Part shown: positions 35,994 through 46,754 of the stretch, in pieces | Numbering within the stretch: the stretch's first letter is position 1 | How the letters are laid out: every line of letters begins with the position of its first letter | Notes under the pieces: generated by a model | What the model saw: the letters and a program-made list of their open reading frames with translations, nothing else | Told to the model about the DNA's origin: nothing | The model's database searches: none | Made by a program: the position numbers and the translations under genes | DNA from: Thiothrix unzii | GTDB lineage: Bacteria > Pseudomonadota > Gammaproteobacteria > Thiotrichales > Thiotrichaceae | Assembly: GCF_017901175.1 (NCBI RefSeq) | Contig: NZ_CP072793.1 | Span: 1,612,001-1,676,000, forward strand | Direction of reading: 5' to 3' | Length of the DNA: 64,000 bases

Positions 35994-37037
35994 ATGGATT
36001 CAACTAAACCTTCGCTGACTTACCGTGATGCTGGCGTAGATATTGACGCAGGCAACAGTTTGGTCGAACGCATCAAACCCTTGGCACAACGCACCAAACG
36101 CCCCGAAATGCTGGGCGGCATTGGTGGTTTTGGTGCTTTGATGTCGATCCCTTCACATTACAAAAACCCAGTGTTGGTTTCTGGCACAGACGGTGTTGGC
36201 ACAAAACTGAAACTCGCGATTGATACCGGCATTTTCGACACTATCGGAATAGATTTGGTAGCGATGTGCGTGAATGACATTGTGGTCAGTGGTGCTGAAC
36301 CGTTGTTTTTCCTTGATTATTACGCGACAGGTAAACTGGACGTGGATGCCGCAGAACAAGTTGTCAGTGGTATCGCTGAAGGCTGTTTGCAAGCCGGTGC
36401 GGCCTTGGCTGGCGGCGAAACCGCTGAAATGCCGGGGATGTACCGCGAAGGCGATTTTGACCTAGCAGGCTTCTGCGTGGGCGTGGTCGAGCGTGACAAA
36501 ATCCTTGATCATTCTTTGGTTCACCGCAATGACGTATTGATCGGTCTTGGTTCAAGCGGCCCGCATTCTAACGGCTACTCATTGATCCGTAAGATTTTGG
36601 AAGTGAGCGGCGACGCGCTGGATACACCGTTCGGCGAAAGCACCTTAGGGCGTACTTTGCTGGAACCCACCCGCATTTACGTTAAATTGTTGCTCACTTT
36701 ACTGCGCCAATACGATATTCACGCGCTGGCACACATTACCGGCGGTGGTTTGACAGAAAATTTACCGCGCGTATTACCTGCCCGCAGCATGGCTAAAATC
36801 AGCCTCAGCAGTTGGCAGCGTCCTGCGATTTTCGATTGGTTGCAAAGCAAAGGCGGGGTTTCTGAAGAAGAAATGCTGCGCACCTTTAACTGCGGCATTG
36901 GCATGATTTTAGCCGTTCCCGCAGAACAGGCTGAAGACATTATGACCGCTTGCCGTTTGGACAACGTGCCTGCATGGCAAATTGGTCACATGGCAGCCTC
37001 TGAAACTGAGAATCCGTTTGTCCAGTATGTCGATTGA
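35994..37037 (+). CDS. purM: Phosphoribosylformylglycinamidine cyclo-ligase
   Basis: This enzyme closes the imidazole ring to form AIR in purine synthesis. Started at ATG 35994 it has 347 residues and shows [39 protein letters not shown] and [15 protein letters not shown]. The upstream in-frame start at 35967 lacks similarity. A -10-like TAGAAT lies at about 35954. It overlaps purN by 11 bp. Confidence 0.97.
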   Translation: MDSTKPSLTYRDAGVDIDAGNSLVERIKPLAQRTKRPEMLGGIGGFGALMSIPSHYKNPVLVSGTDGVGTKLKLAIDTGIFDTIGIDLVAMCVNDIVVSGAEPLFFLDYYATGKLDVDAAEQVVSGIAEGCLQAGAALAGGETAEMPGMYREGDFDLAGFCVGVVERDKILDHSLVHRNDVLIGLGSSGPHSNGYSLIRKILEVSGDALDTPFGESTLGRTLLEPTRIYVKLLLTLLRQYDIHALAHITGGGLTENLPRVLPARSMAKISLSSWQRPAIFDWLQSKGGVSEEEMLRTFNCGIGMILAVPAEQAEDIMTACRLDNVPAWQIGHMAASETENPFVQYVD

Positions 37038-37692
37038 AAATGATGCAGCACTACCAAGTTTGGTGGTGCTGATTTCCGGCAGCGGTAGCAATCTGCAATC
37101 GCTGATGGATGCGATTAGCGCGGGCAGAATGACAGCACGTATTGCGGCGGTGATTAGCAATAAAGCTGATGCCTACGGTTTACAGCGTGCCACGCAGGCT
37201 GGTATCCCTACGCAGATTATTGATCACACCCAATTTGCCGGACGTGAAGCTTTCGATCAAGCATTGCAACAGTGTATTGATCAGTTTAAGCCGGATCTGG
37301 TTATTTTGGCGGGCTTTATGCGCATCCTTACCGCCGATTTCGTGCGTCATTACAGCGGTAAAATGCTCAATATCCACCCTTCCCTGTTACCGTTATACAA
37401 AGGCATCAATACCCATCAACGGGTGTTGGACGACAAAGCGCGTGAACACGGTGTCAGCGTGCATTTTGTCACCCCGGAACTCGACGGCGGCCCGGTCATC
37501 ATGCAGGCAAAAGTGCCGGTGTTACCCAGCGATACCGCGCAAAGTCTGGCACAACGGGTACAAGAGCAGGAACATCACATTTACCCGCGTGTGGCAAAGT
37601 GGTTTGTGGAAGGCAGGTTGAAACTGGAAGGCAATCAGGTAATGCTGGACGGGAACGCTTTGCAGCGTCCCGTTCAACACATGAGCGGCTAG
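37027..37692 (+). CDS. purN: Phosphoribosylglycinamide formyltransferase
   Basis: PurN transfers a formyl group from 10-formyl-THF to GAR. Started at ATG 37027 the 221-residue protein has [21 protein letters not shown], the catalytic motif [14 protein letters not shown] and [17 protein letters not shown] with the catalytic His and Asp. It is coupled to purM by overlap, as in many gammaproteobacteria. Confidence 0.97.
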   Translation: MSIENDAALPSLVVLISGSGSNLQSLMDAISAGRMTARIAAVISNKADAYGLQRATQAGIPTQIIDHTQFAGREAFDQALQQCIDQFKPDLVILAGFMRILTADFVRHYSGKMLNIHPSLLPLYKGINTHQRVLDDKAREHGVSVHFVTPELDGGPVIMQAKVPVLPSDTAQSLAQRVQEQEHHIYPRVAKWFVEGRLKLEGNQVMLDGNALQRPVQHMSG

Positions 37693-38004
37693 TTAACCGA
37701 AATGGCAAACGTAATGCAGGTTTTCTAGGGTTTCAATGTCAAAGGCTGAATCACCTGCGACATTGAACGATTCCCCGCCTGCGTATTCCTGCCATGCATC
37801 GCTGCCAGCCATACGTACCCGGCAACGACCTTGCAGCAGTTCCATGATTTCCGGCGCACCGGTATTGAATGTCAGCGTTGAAGGCAAAATTACCCCCACG
37901 CTTTTGCGCGTACCATCCGCCAACACCACCGTGTGACTGACGCACTTACCATCAAAATACACATTTGCGGTTTTCACCACACTGACATTATCAAACTGAC
38001 TCAT
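37693..38004 (-). CDS. ppnP: Pyrimidine/purine nucleoside phosphorylase
   Basis: This 103-residue cupin protein (DUF1255/YaiE family) starts [21 protein letters not shown] and carries [14 protein letters not shown] and [14 protein letters not shown]. PpnP cleaves a broad range of nucleosides with phosphate. It is convergent with purN with no gap, an apt place for a nucleoside salvage enzyme but probably not an operon link. Confidence 0.95.
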   Translation of the reverse strand: MSQFDNVSVVKTANVYFDGKCVSHTVVLADGTRKSVGVILPSTLTFNTGAPEIMELLQGRCRVRMAGSDAWQEYAGGESFNVAGDSAFDIETLENLHYVCHFG

Positions 38005-38035
38005 AAACTTCCTTTCACGTTAATCGGGGGGTAAA

Positions 38036-39379
38036 TCATTGCCCCGCAATTGTCATTTTATCAATCAAAATCGAACCGGTACGAATACTACCACGCTCAT
38101 CCACATCATCCCCAATGGCAACAATGCCTTTGAACATGTCTTTGAGGTTGCCCGCAATGGTCACTTCTTCTACCGGATGCACAATCATGCCATTTTCAAC
38201 CCAATAGCCCACCGCGCCGCGTGAATAATCACCGGTAATACCGTTAACACCGCTGCCAATTAACTCTGTTACCATCAAGCCTGTGCCCATTTGTTGCAAC
38301 AGGTCAATGAACGTAACGCCGGTATCGGCTAACAGCAAATTACTCGTGCCGCTGGCATTGCCGGTGCTCGTCATGCCCAATTTACGCGCACTGTAACTGC
38401 CAAGGAAATAGCCTTGAATAATGCCATCTTTGACAATATCGCGCTGTTGTGTAGCAACACCTTCCGCATCGTAGGAACGGCTGGCTAATGCTTGCGGAAT
38501 TAAGGGGTCTTCACGCAATTGCACAAAATCAGGGAATACTTGCTGCCCGATCGAATCCAGCAAGAAACTGGCTTTACGGTACTGCGAACCGCCGCTGATC
38601 GCACCAGCTAAATTCCCAATCAGGCCACGAGCCAATTGCGGCACAAATAATACCGGGGCTTCACGGGTAGACAACGAGCGTGCATGTAATCGCCGCACCG
38701 CACGTTGCGCGGCTTCCGCACCAACCGTATCAGCACTTTCCAAATGTCCGGGTACACGCGAAACGCTGTACCAATAATCGCGCTGCATTGAGTCACCGTC
38801 TTGCGCCACCACCGCACAACTCAGGGAGTGGCGGGTTGCGTGACTGATTCCCATAAAATGATGGCTGTTGGCGTAAAGGCTCAACCCTGCGTAACTATCA
38901 ACACCCGCCCCTTCGCTATTGGTAATGCGTTTATCGTGTTCACGCGCTACCGCTTCTGCCTGCAATGCAGTTTCAATCGCCAACGGCGCGTCTAATTCCC
39001 ACGGGTGGTACAAATCCAGCTTCGGGAACGCGCTCGCCATCTGTTCCGGTTCTGCCAAGCCGTTGAAATCGTCTTCAGAAGTGTAACGCGCAATCCGGCA
39101 CGCCGCTTCCAAGGTATCTTCCAATGCTTGCGGGGAAAAGTCAGCAGTGGAGGCAAAGCCTTTGCGATGCCCGAAATACACGGTGAGGTTAATGCCCTGA
39201 TCACGGTGGTATTGCAGTTTATCCACCTGCCCCATACGCACTTCCACGGATAAACCCGTGCCTTTATCAATCTCCAGTTCCGCTGCGGTAGCACCTTTGG
39301 CTTTAGCGGCATTCAATACACGCTCTGCCATTGCCTGAAATTCAGTCGCAACATCGAAACGGTTTTCCAATTCAATCAT
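38036..39379 (-). CDS. pmbA: TldE/PmbA subunit of the TldD/TldE metalloprotease
   Basis: This 447-residue protein is the partner of TldD in the heterodimeric protease that matures modified peptides and degrades CcdA. It shows GTGLSVEVRMGQVDKLQYHRDQG, NSEGAGVDSYAG and GYWVENGMIVHPVEEVTIAGNL but lacks the HExxxH metal motif, as expected for TldE. It is 12 bp from tldD. Confidence 0.96.
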   Translation of the reverse strand: MIELENRFDVATEFQAMAERVLNAAKAKGATAAELEIDKGTGLSVEVRMGQVDKLQYHRDQGINLTVYFGHRKGFASTADFSPQALEDTLEAACRIARYTSEDDFNGLAEPEQMASAFPKLDLYHPWELDAPLAIETALQAEAVAREHDKRITNSEGAGVDSYAGLSLYANSHHFMGISHATRHSLSCAVVAQDGDSMQRDYWYSVSRVPGHLESADTVGAEAAQRAVRRLHARSLSTREAPVLFVPQLARGLIGNLAGAISGGSQYRKASFLLDSIGQQVFPDFVQLREDPLIPQALASRSYDAEGVATQQRDIVKDGIIQGYFLGSYSARKLGMTSTGNASGTSNLLLADTGVTFIDLLQQMGTGLMVTELIGSGVNGITGDYSRGAVGYWVENGMIVHPVEEVTIAGNLKDMFKGIVAIGDDVDERGSIRTGSILIDKMTIAGQ

Positions 39380-39391
39380 GGTTGTTATCCT

Positions 39392-40840
39392 TTATGCTGC
39401 CGCTGTGCCGCCAACGGTAATTCCGTCGATGCGCAATGTGGGCTGCCCCACGCCTACCGGAACGCTTTGCCCGTCTTTACCGCACACCCCAACCCCTGTA
39501 TCCAATTGCAGGTCGTTACCTACCATGCTTACGCGGGTTAATACGTCTGGGCCGTTACCAATCAAAGTGGCATTTTTGAGCGGTTTACCCAACTTGCCAT
39601 TTTCAATTTGATAGGCTTCGGATGCTGAAAACACGAACTTACCAGAAGTAATGTCTACCTGCCCGCCAGAGAAGTTAACCGCATAAATACCTTTTTCCAC
39701 CGAAGCAATAATCTCCGCCGGATCGTATTCACCGGGACGCATGTAAGTATTGGTCATGCGCGGCATTGGCAGGTTGGAATAAGACTGTCGCCGCCCGTTG
39801 CCGGTGGATTGCGTCCCCATTAGGGCGGCATTTTGGCGGTCGTATAAATAACCTTTGAGAATACCGTCTTCAATCAAGGTGGTGCATTGGGTTTGCGTAC
39901 CTTCATCGTCCACGCTTAGGGAACCACGGCGTTGATCCAGCGTCCCGTCGTCAACCACGGTAATACCTTTCGCTGCGACTTGCTCACCGATACGCCCTGC
40001 AAAAGCCGAGGTTCCTTTGCGGTTAAAGTCACCTTCCAAACCGTGACCAATCGCTTCGTGTAACAATACACCCGGCCAACCGTTACCCAATACCACTGTC
40101 ATGCTACCGGCAGGCGCGGCTTCGGCATCCAAATTAATCAATGCCTTGCGTACCGCATCTTCGGCGTATTCCTGCGCTTTGTTGCCGTTGGTGAAAAAAT
40201 CGAGGTTAAAACGACCGCCACCGCCGGAACTGGCACTTTCAGTTTGCCCCTTGCGCTCCACAATCACTGAGACATTGGCGCGTACCAACGGGCGAATATC
40301 CGCCGTCATGCGTCCGGTTTCGTCAATAATGAGGATGATTTCATGCGCTGCGACGATACTCGCCATCACTTGCTGCACGTAGGGGCTAGTTGCACGTGCA
40401 ATGCTGTCGATTTCCCGCAAGAATGCAATCTTATCGCTTTCTGACAGGGAAGCCAGCGGGTCATCCTGTGCATACAATGCCCGTGATGGTGTGGCGACAC
40501 GCCATGTATTGACCGTGCCAGACTGCCCTGCACTGCTGATCGCCCGCGCTGCTTTGGCTGATTCCAATAAGGCGGGGAAGCTGATTTCGCCGCTGTAGGC
40601 AAAGCCGGTTTGCTCACCACACACCGAGCGCACCCCGACACCTTGTTCAATGCTATAACTGCCGCTTTTAATAATGCCTTCCTCCAAACCCCACGATTCG
40701 TAGCGGGCGGACTGGAAATACAAATCGGCAAGCGTGGTGTCTTTCGTCAGTAATTGACCAAAGACTTGCGCCAACTGCGCCTCATCCAAGCCATTGCTGG
40801 CAAAGAAGGCTTCACGGGCTAAATCAATCGCTGGTTTCAT
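39392..40840 (-). CDS. tldD: TldD metalloprotease subunit
   Basis: This 482-residue protein contains the zinc motif HEAIGH in LLHEAIGHGLEGDFNRKGTS, followed by GTQTQCTTLIEDG and MPRMTNTYMRPG, typical of the catalytic TldD subunit. It acts in the cytosol with PmbA. The start overlaps the nitrilase stop by 4 bp, in the conserved order yhdP-nit-tldD-pmbA. Confidence 0.97.
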   Translation of the reverse strand: MKPAIDLAREAFFASNGLDEAQLAQVFGQLLTKDTTLADLYFQSARYESWGLEEGIIKSGSYSIEQGVGVRSVCGEQTGFAYSGEISFPALLESAKAARAISSAGQSGTVNTWRVATPSRALYAQDDPLASLSESDKIAFLREIDSIARATSPYVQQVMASIVAAHEIILIIDETGRMTADIRPLVRANVSVIVERKGQTESASSGGGGRFNLDFFTNGNKAQEYAEDAVRKALINLDAEAAPAGSMTVVLGNGWPGVLLHEAIGHGLEGDFNRKGTSAFAGRIGEQVAAKGITVVDDGTLDQRRGSLSVDDEGTQTQCTTLIEDGILKGYLYDRQNAALMGTQSTGNGRRQSYSNLPMPRMTNTYMRPGEYDPAEIIASVEKGIYAVNFSGGQVDITSGKFVFSASEAYQIENGKLGKPLKNATLIGNGPDVLTRVSMVGNDLQLDTGVGVCGKDGQSVPVGVGQPTLRIDGITVGGTAAA

Positions 40841-41673
40841 GGTGTTCCTGATTCAATGTTTTTGGGCGGGCAGCGGTGGGAAAGCACCGGGAAGGTTTTG
40901 CGAGTTTGTTCCAAAGCCTCAAGATCAATGTCAATCATGACAATGCCTGCTTCTTTATCCAGAACATCACGCACCCGCCCCCAGTAATCCACCATCATGC
41001 TGTGACCGTAAGTCGTGCGTCCGTTGACATGATAGCCACCTTGTCCCGGAGCCACCACGTAACATAAATTTTCAATCGCACGGGCGCGTAACAGCACTTC
41101 CCAATGCGCTTTGCCGGTCACGTCAGTAAAAGCAGACGGAATCACAAAAATTTGCGCACCCTGCTCTGATAAATGCCGGAATAATTCGGGGAAGCGTAAA
41201 TCGTAACAAACCGCCATCCCCACTTTACCGAAAGGCGTGTCGACCACCACAGGCTTATTACCCGGCATGGTGGTGTCGCTTTCGGTATACACCTCTTGAT
41301 TTTCACTGAGCATGACATCGAACAGGTGAATTTTATTGTAACGCGCTACCACTTCGCCTTTAGCATTGTACATTAGGGAAGCCGCGTAAACCCGCGCCTC
41401 ATCCTCAGAACGCAACGGCAAGGTTCCGCCGACGAGCCATACGCCGTATTTTTTCGCTTGCTGGCTGAGAAATGCCTGAATCGGCCCGTTACCAAAGACT
41501 TCGGCAACCTTTACCCGCTCGGCTTCCGTTACACCCATGATCGCAAACGTTTCTGGCAATACCACCATTTTCGCGCCACGATCCGCAGCTTCTTTAATCA
41601 GCCGTCCAGCTTCCATCAGATTGGCTTGAACCTGTGGGCCAGCCGCCATTTGTACTGCTGCAATTAATGTCAT
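40837..41673 (-). CDS. Nitrilase-family amidohydrolase (Nit1-like, probable deaminated glutathione amidase)
   Basis: The 278-residue protein has the Glu-Lys-Cys triad of the nitrilase superfamily: Glu in VVLPETFAIMG, Lys in RYNKIHLFDV and Cys in GMAVCYDLRFPELFR. The length and the motifs fit the Nit1/Nit2 branch that repairs deaminated glutathione. Its place between yhdP and tldD is conserved in pseudomonads and relatives. Confidence 0.92.
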   Translation of the reverse strand: MTLIAAVQMAAGPQVQANLMEAGRLIKEAADRGAKMVVLPETFAIMGVTEAERVKVAEVFGNGPIQAFLSQQAKKYGVWLVGGTLPLRSEDEARVYAASLMYNAKGEVVARYNKIHLFDVMLSENQEVYTESDTTMPGNKPVVVDTPFGKVGMAVCYDLRFPELFRHLSEQGAQIFVIPSAFTDVTGKAHWEVLLRARAIENLCYVVAPGQGGYHVNGRTTYGHSMMVDYWGRVRDVLDKEAGIVMIDIDLEALEQTRKTFPVLSHRCPPKNIESGTP

Positions 41674-41717
41674 GCCGTTCTCCTAGGAATGTTTTTGTGC
41701 AGGGTGTCATTGTCGGT

Positions 41718-44700
41718 TCAATGCGCGAAAACATCAACATCTGCCTTTGTGTCTAATGATTTTACCTCATTCACGGCGGGCTTATCCCATGATCCTGTCA
41801 CCTCATAACGGAAACCACCGGAGCTTTGTAGGCGCGTCGCAGCATCTTTTTGCGTCACCGAATTAAACAGCAACATTAATGCCCCACCACCAATGCCGCC
41901 AACCGCCACCCCAACTACCGGCAAGGCCGAACGCAAGTTAGGAATCACCGTCACCTGTTGCTGATGAGTGCGGGCAATCAAATCTGAACTGCCCTGAATC
42001 CCAGCCACCATTGCGGCGGCTTTAATCACCGTATCCTCGGTACTCAATAACCCACGATCCAACCGAAAATGCCCGCTGATTTCATCAAAGGCAATACCTT
42101 TAGCCGTCATATCGTTAAAATCCAAGGCTAACCGACTCGGCAGGCGTTGCACATCCAATAAGCCCAGCAGCCGCCCGACGCCCGGTTCCACATCCACCAA
42201 CGAACCTTTCCCCAGGGTAACCTGCCCGTCACCTTGCAACTGATTTAGCGCGAAACCAAACGGCGAACCCGCCCAAGACAGTTTAGCATTAGCTTGCAAA
42301 GCCCCACCTTGCAACCCTGCTGGTTGCCCGTCACTGGCAAGTAACTGTCCCGGATCGGGCACACTCAAACGGGTTTGTAAGGTGGTGCGCGAGTCTCCGG
42401 CGGCATCCGTCACCCAAGTGCCGTGTTCACCTTTCAAAGTCAGGCTTGGATTACGTAATTCCAGATGATGAATCGCCAGTGCGTCCTGCTGAGGCTGCAT
42501 CACTAATTTCAGGTGTTGAATCGGAAAATCACCGTGACGGCATTCACTACAAGTCACTTGTAACGCCGGAAAATCTTTGGCTGACAACCCTTTAGCCGTG
42601 GATTTGGTAGGAGGCAGTGCCGTTTCTAACGCGGCAAAATCCAATTGTTGCAAGTCCAAAACCACCTGCCCTGCGGCAAGCTGCTGCAATGGCAAATGCA
42701 CACTCGCCTGAAGTTTGTCAGCAGTTAATTTAGCCTGTACGGTTTGCGCACCACTGAGCGTCAATTGCGCCGCACCCAACGATTGTTTGCCTAGATGCAA
42801 CTCACCAATCGTCAGATCTGCCTGCAATGGCATTGCGGCAAGTGTGCTCTGCTGCTTATTTCCCAAACCACCGAAGCCTGTTAATGTCAGCAAATCCAGC
42901 TCAGGCAAGGCTCCGATAAGCGCAACGCCCTGCGATGGCAGCGCACCCGGTTTTGCCCCCACCCCAATGGCTACGGCGGGATATGCTTTGCTCGCTTGTG
43001 GCAAACGTGCCTGCACATTCAGCGCGTCACTCATTGCTACCTGCGCTTGCCATGCCAAGCGCGTATCAAACGGTATTTCCAAATCCACCGCGACATCGCG
43101 TGCCGCTTCCGCTGTTTTCCCCAATGGCGCGGGTAATTGCACCGCAACGCCGCGTAGCTGGCTAGTAGCATGAACCTTCAAGCTGGCTTGACGCTTACCG
43201 GATGAAAAATCAAAAGCGGGTAATTCCAAGCGAGTGCTTATCGGTGTTTTACCCTTTAAATACCCTGCTAACTGTTGCAAACCTGCGGGTAAAAATGCTG
43301 CTGGCTCATTGGTTTGCTGCAAATCAACCGTAATCATACCCTTGGTTTTGTGGGTAGCCGCTTTCATCTGCACCGGTTGACGTAAATATTCCCCACTCAC
43401 CGCATCCGCACTCACCCCGTATTGATCAAAACGCACTTCACCCTTGAGCTTGCTAAATGCCTGATGATAATTGGGAATGCTAAAACTGTTATTTTGCAAA
43501 CTAACTTTGCCGTCTACCGCCACACCTTTGCGCTGGAATACATCGCCATCCAGCGGCACATCCAGTTTCAAATGCAGGCGCGAATCACCGGCAAATTTGG
43601 CAACTTGCATAAAGTCCCGCAGACCCTTGCCAATCGGTGCGCTTTGCAAGTAATCCATATGCCCGTACAAATCCCCTTGGGTTTTTAAATCCAATAACAA
43701 ATGGGTTTCATGCAACATATCGGGAATATCAACCGTACCGCCGGTAACGTCCAAATCCATAATACGGGCACGTTTGACTTTTGCAGCCATACCTTCATTA
43801 TGGAAACGCAATTCGCCTTGCACCTCTTTGGCAACAGGCCATTCAGGTAAATAGGCTAATACGCCATTTTCAATATCAAAGCGAATATCGAAAATACCTG
43901 GTTTACCCTGAAATGGGAAATCGGCTGGATTACCGCGCAACACAAATTCACCTTTTGGCACATAACCTGAAACAATCGCAGTTTTTAACCATTCTTCAGT
44001 GCTATCAATTACCAGAGCGGGAATATAATCACGCACATTATCCACGACACGCTGGGTAGCAAACGTCATATTCAGGTCAATATCGGGTGGTTTATTTAAA
44101 GGCATGGCTAATGTACCTGCACCTTTCAACCGAACATCAGGATTTTTTGCATCAAGATTTGTTAATTCCCAATACCAGCCTGAATCCCGCACCTGCCATT
44201 GTAATTGCGCCTGTAATGCATCCAATGCCAACGGACGCTCAAACCACGTGGCATACACCAACTCGCTGTCTTTTACCTCAATATTTACTTTGCCGCCTTG
44301 ATTATTAGCATGAAAATTGGCGGTAATATTTTTTAATGCCGGAATGTTTTTGGCCCCGCGTAAATTCAACTGCGTCACTTCGCCTTCGCCGCGCACCTGC
44401 AATGGCTTACCCACTTGCGATTGAATATTCACATCCAATAACAAACCACCCGCATCAACGCCATAAGCCTGTAATTGCGGCGAAGGCAGTGCGGCAAGGT
44501 TAAAAATACGGGTACGGGCGTGTATTTCGGCATTCCATTGTGGCTCGCCATCGGTTGCCGGAGCTTGGGTAAGCACCGCATCAATCCCTAGCTTTTCACC
44601 GATTTCTGAAGGAAATGCCGCCTCTGCCTGCAAGGTAATCGCATTGGGTAAGATTTCCCCGGTGAATTGTAAATCATCCAAGGCCAACGTGCGGTGATTG

Positions 44701-45227
44701 GTGACATCCATCCAATGCACAAACCCGCCATTAATCGAAATGCGTAATGCTGACTGACGCTCCACATTCAATGCGGTATTTTTCTGCCCCGGCAAAGGAA
44801 AACTCAAGCCCTGCACATCCGGCAACGCATCACCTTGCTGACGCAAAATAAATTCCACACCACGTAATTCAATATCCGCTGGTTGCAAACGTAAGGTGCG
44901 TAAACTTTCACGCCAATCAAGGCTTAAAGCTAATTGTTCAATGTGAATCGGCGCGTAACCAGAGTCTTCGGTTAAATGCAGATTACTTAAAATCCAGCGC
45001 GGGGTTTCGCTGTCACGGTCAACCCGAATTTCGCCGATGCTAACGCTATTCCCCACAAACCCGGATAATTCTTTTTCCAAGACACCTTTGTAATCGGCTA
45101 ACAACGGCATCCAAAAATTTGCCAACCCTACTAAGGCCACCGCAAAAATAGCCGCGTGGAAAAACCACGTCAGCAGCAAATACGTCAAGCGTAAAACAAA
45201 ACCGCTTTGTTTATTAGAGGAGAACAA
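41718..45227 (-). CDS. yhdP: YhdP, AsmA-like phospholipid transport protein
   Basis: This 1169-residue protein has one N-terminal membrane segment (about 12-38), a DUF3971 region and a C-terminal AsmA-2 domain. The long beta-rich periplasmic body forms a groove thought to carry phospholipids between inner and outer membrane, redundantly with TamB and YdbH. The start overlaps the rng stop by 14 bp, matching the gammaproteobacterial order yhdE-rng-yhdP. Confidence 0.94.
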   Translation of the reverse strand: MFSSNKQSGFVLRLTYLLLTWFFHAAIFAVALVGLANFWMPLLADYKGVLEKELSGFVGNSVSIGEIRVDRDSETPRWILSNLHLTEDSGYAPIHIEQLALSLDWRESLRTLRLQPADIELRGVEFILRQQGDALPDVQGLSFPLPGQKNTALNVERQSALRISINGGFVHWMDVTNHRTLALDDLQFTGEILPNAITLQAEAAFPSEIGEKLGIDAVLTQAPATDGEPQWNAEIHARTRIFNLAALPSPQLQAYGVDAGGLLLDVNIQSQVGKPLQVRGEGEVTQLNLRGAKNIPALKNITANFHANNQGGKVNIEVKDSELVYATWFERPLALDALQAQLQWQVRDSGWYWELTNLDAKNPDVRLKGAGTLAMPLNKPPDIDLNMTFATQRVVDNVRDYIPALVIDSTEEWLKTAIVSGYVPKGEFVLRGNPADFPFQGKPGIFDIRFDIENGVLAYLPEWPVAKEVQGELRFHNEGMAAKVKRARIMDLDVTGGTVDIPDMLHETHLLLDLKTQGDLYGHMDYLQSAPIGKGLRDFMQVAKFAGDSRLHLKLDVPLDGDVFQRKGVAVDGKVSLQNNSFSIPNYHQAFSKLKGEVRFDQYGVSADAVSGEYLRQPVQMKAATHKTKGMITVDLQQTNEPAAFLPAGLQQLAGYLKGKTPISTRLELPAFDFSSGKRQASLKVHATSQLRGVAVQLPAPLGKTAEAARDVAVDLEIPFDTRLAWQAQVAMSDALNVQARLPQASKAYPAVAIGVGAKPGALPSQGVALIGALPELDLLTLTGFGGLGNKQQSTLAAMPLQADLTIGELHLGKQSLGAAQLTLSGAQTVQAKLTADKLQASVHLPLQQLAAGQVVLDLQQLDFAALETALPPTKSTAKGLSAKDFPALQVTCSECRHGDFPIQHLKLVMQPQQDALAIHHLELRNPSLTLKGEHGTWVTDAAGDSRTTLQTRLSVPDPGQLLASDGQPAGLQGGALQANAKLSWAGSPFGFALNQLQGDGQVTLGKGSLVDVEPGVGRLLGLLDVQRLPSRLALDFNDMTAKGIAFDEISGHFRLDRGLLSTEDTVIKAAAMVAGIQGSSDLIARTHQQQVTVIPNLRSALPVVGVAVGGIGGGALMLLFNSVTQKDAATRLQSSGGFRYEVTGSWDKPAVNEVKSLDTKADVDVFAH

Positions 45228-46692
45228 CGTCGAAATGCTCTTGAATATACAAAGCTTCGACTTGCAGGCGAATGGGAATGCCTACAAACTGTTGTAATTC
45301 AGCCAGACTATCGGACTCCTCATCCAGTAATAAATCCACGACTTCCTGAGAAGCCAGCACCAATAACTCCCGCGCATCGAATTGGCGTACTGCGCGTAAA
45401 ATTTCCCGAAAAATCTCGTAACACACCGTTTCAGCAGTTTTCACAAAACCATTACCACCACACGTAGGACAAGCCTGACACAAAACGTGTTCCAAACTCT
45501 CACGGGTACGTTTGCGCGTCATTTCCACCAAACCCAACGGCGAAACATCACAAACGTAAGTTTTGGCATAATCACGTTCTAGGGATTTCTCCAACAGCTT
45601 TAATACTTGCTGGCGATGATCGTGTTGCAGCATATCAATAAAGTCGATAATGATAATGCCGCCTAAATTGCGTAAGCGTAATTGCCGCGCAATGGTTTGT
45701 GCTGCCTCTAAATTGGTGCGGAAAATCGTTTCTTCGAGATTACGGCTCCCCACAAAACCACCGGTATTCACGTCAATGGTAGTCATTGCTTCGGTTTGGT
45801 CAATAATCAAATAGCCACCGGATTTCAGCGGCACTTTACGCTGTAAGGCTTTTTGAATTTCCTCTTCCACCCCGTGTAAATCGAAAATCGGGCGTTCACC
45901 GGGGTAATGCTCAATCACACCCGCCAAATCAGGAATGTATTTCTGGCTAAACTCAATCACTTTACTGGCAGTTTCACGCGAATCAATTAATACCCTGCTG
46001 ATTTTTTCCCCCACCATATCGCGCAATACCCGTAATACCAAGGGTAAATCCGAATAAACCAAGGTCGGTGCAGGCGATTCGGCAGCGGTACTGGCAATGC
46101 TTTTCCACAATTTGAGCAAAAAAGACATATCGCGGCGCAATTCATCTTCGCTGATACCTTCCGCTGCGGTGCGAATAATATAGCCGTGATCATCACCAAA
46201 TTCGGTACGTAATTGTTCAATTAATAAACGCAAACGTTCGCGCTCTTCACCGGCTTCAATTTTACCCGAAACCCCGATATTACTATTGTCCGGCATTAAC
46301 ACCAAAAAACGCGAAGGCAAGGTAACGTGCGTCGTAAGCCGTGCGCCTTTAGTACCTAACGGATCTTTGATGACTTGCACCAGCAATTTTTTGCCTTCGT
46401 ACAATAATTCACTGATTTGCAGGGTCGGACGCGGGATAGTATGCCCGTTAAATTCTTCCAAAGAGGGGTGTGTTAAATCAGAAGCGTGTAAAAAAGCGGA
46501 TTTTTCTAAACCAATATCAATAAACGCGGCTTCCATACCCGGTAGCACGCGACTCACTTTACCCTTGTAAATATTACCAACAATGCCTTTACGGGAAGTG
46601 CGCTCAATCAGCACCTCCTGTAAACAACCGTTTTCGAGTAACGCAACCCGCGATTCTTGCGGGGTCACATTAATTAATAATTCTGCGCTCAT
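45214..46692 (-). CDS. rng: Ribonuclease G
   Basis: RNase G trims the 5' end of 16S rRNA and degrades mRNA. The 492-residue protein has an S1 domain (about 38-120), the catalytic acidic residues in TIDVNTGGFVG and IIIDFIDM, and a zinc-link motif CPTCGGNGFV near 405. It lacks the long C-terminal scaffold of RNase E. It lies between maf and yhdP as in Escherichia coli. Confidence 0.97.
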   Translation of the reverse strand: MSAELLINVTPQESRVALLENGCLQEVLIERTSRKGIVGNIYKGKVSRVLPGMEAAFIDIGLEKSAFLHASDLTHPSLEEFNGHTIPRPTLQISELLYEGKKLLVQVIKDPLGTKGARLTTHVTLPSRFLVLMPDNSNIGVSGKIEAGEERERLRLLIEQLRTEFGDDHGYIIRTAAEGISEDELRRDMSFLLKLWKSIASTAAESPAPTLVYSDLPLVLRVLRDMVGEKISRVLIDSRETASKVIEFSQKYIPDLAGVIEHYPGERPIFDLHGVEEEIQKALQRKVPLKSGGYLIIDQTEAMTTIDVNTGGFVGSRNLEETIFRTNLEAAQTIARQLRLRNLGGIIIIDFIDMLQHDHRQQVLKLLEKSLERDYAKTYVCDVSPLGLVEMTRKRTRESLEHVLCQACPTCGGNGFVKTAETVCYEIFREILRAVRQFDARELLVLASQEVVDLLLDEESDSLAELQQFVGIPIRLQVEALYIQEHFDVVLL

Positions 46693-46754
46693 GCCATCCG
46701 CCTTTGGTCAGTGTCTCAGCCGTAGCAGTACGCATCGCCTGCGCTACGGATGAC

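Noticed and set aside
37649-37675. GC-rich inverted repeat at the end of purN
   Set aside because: It lies inside the coding sequence, has a bulge and no T-run, so coding constraint explains it as well as a terminator would.
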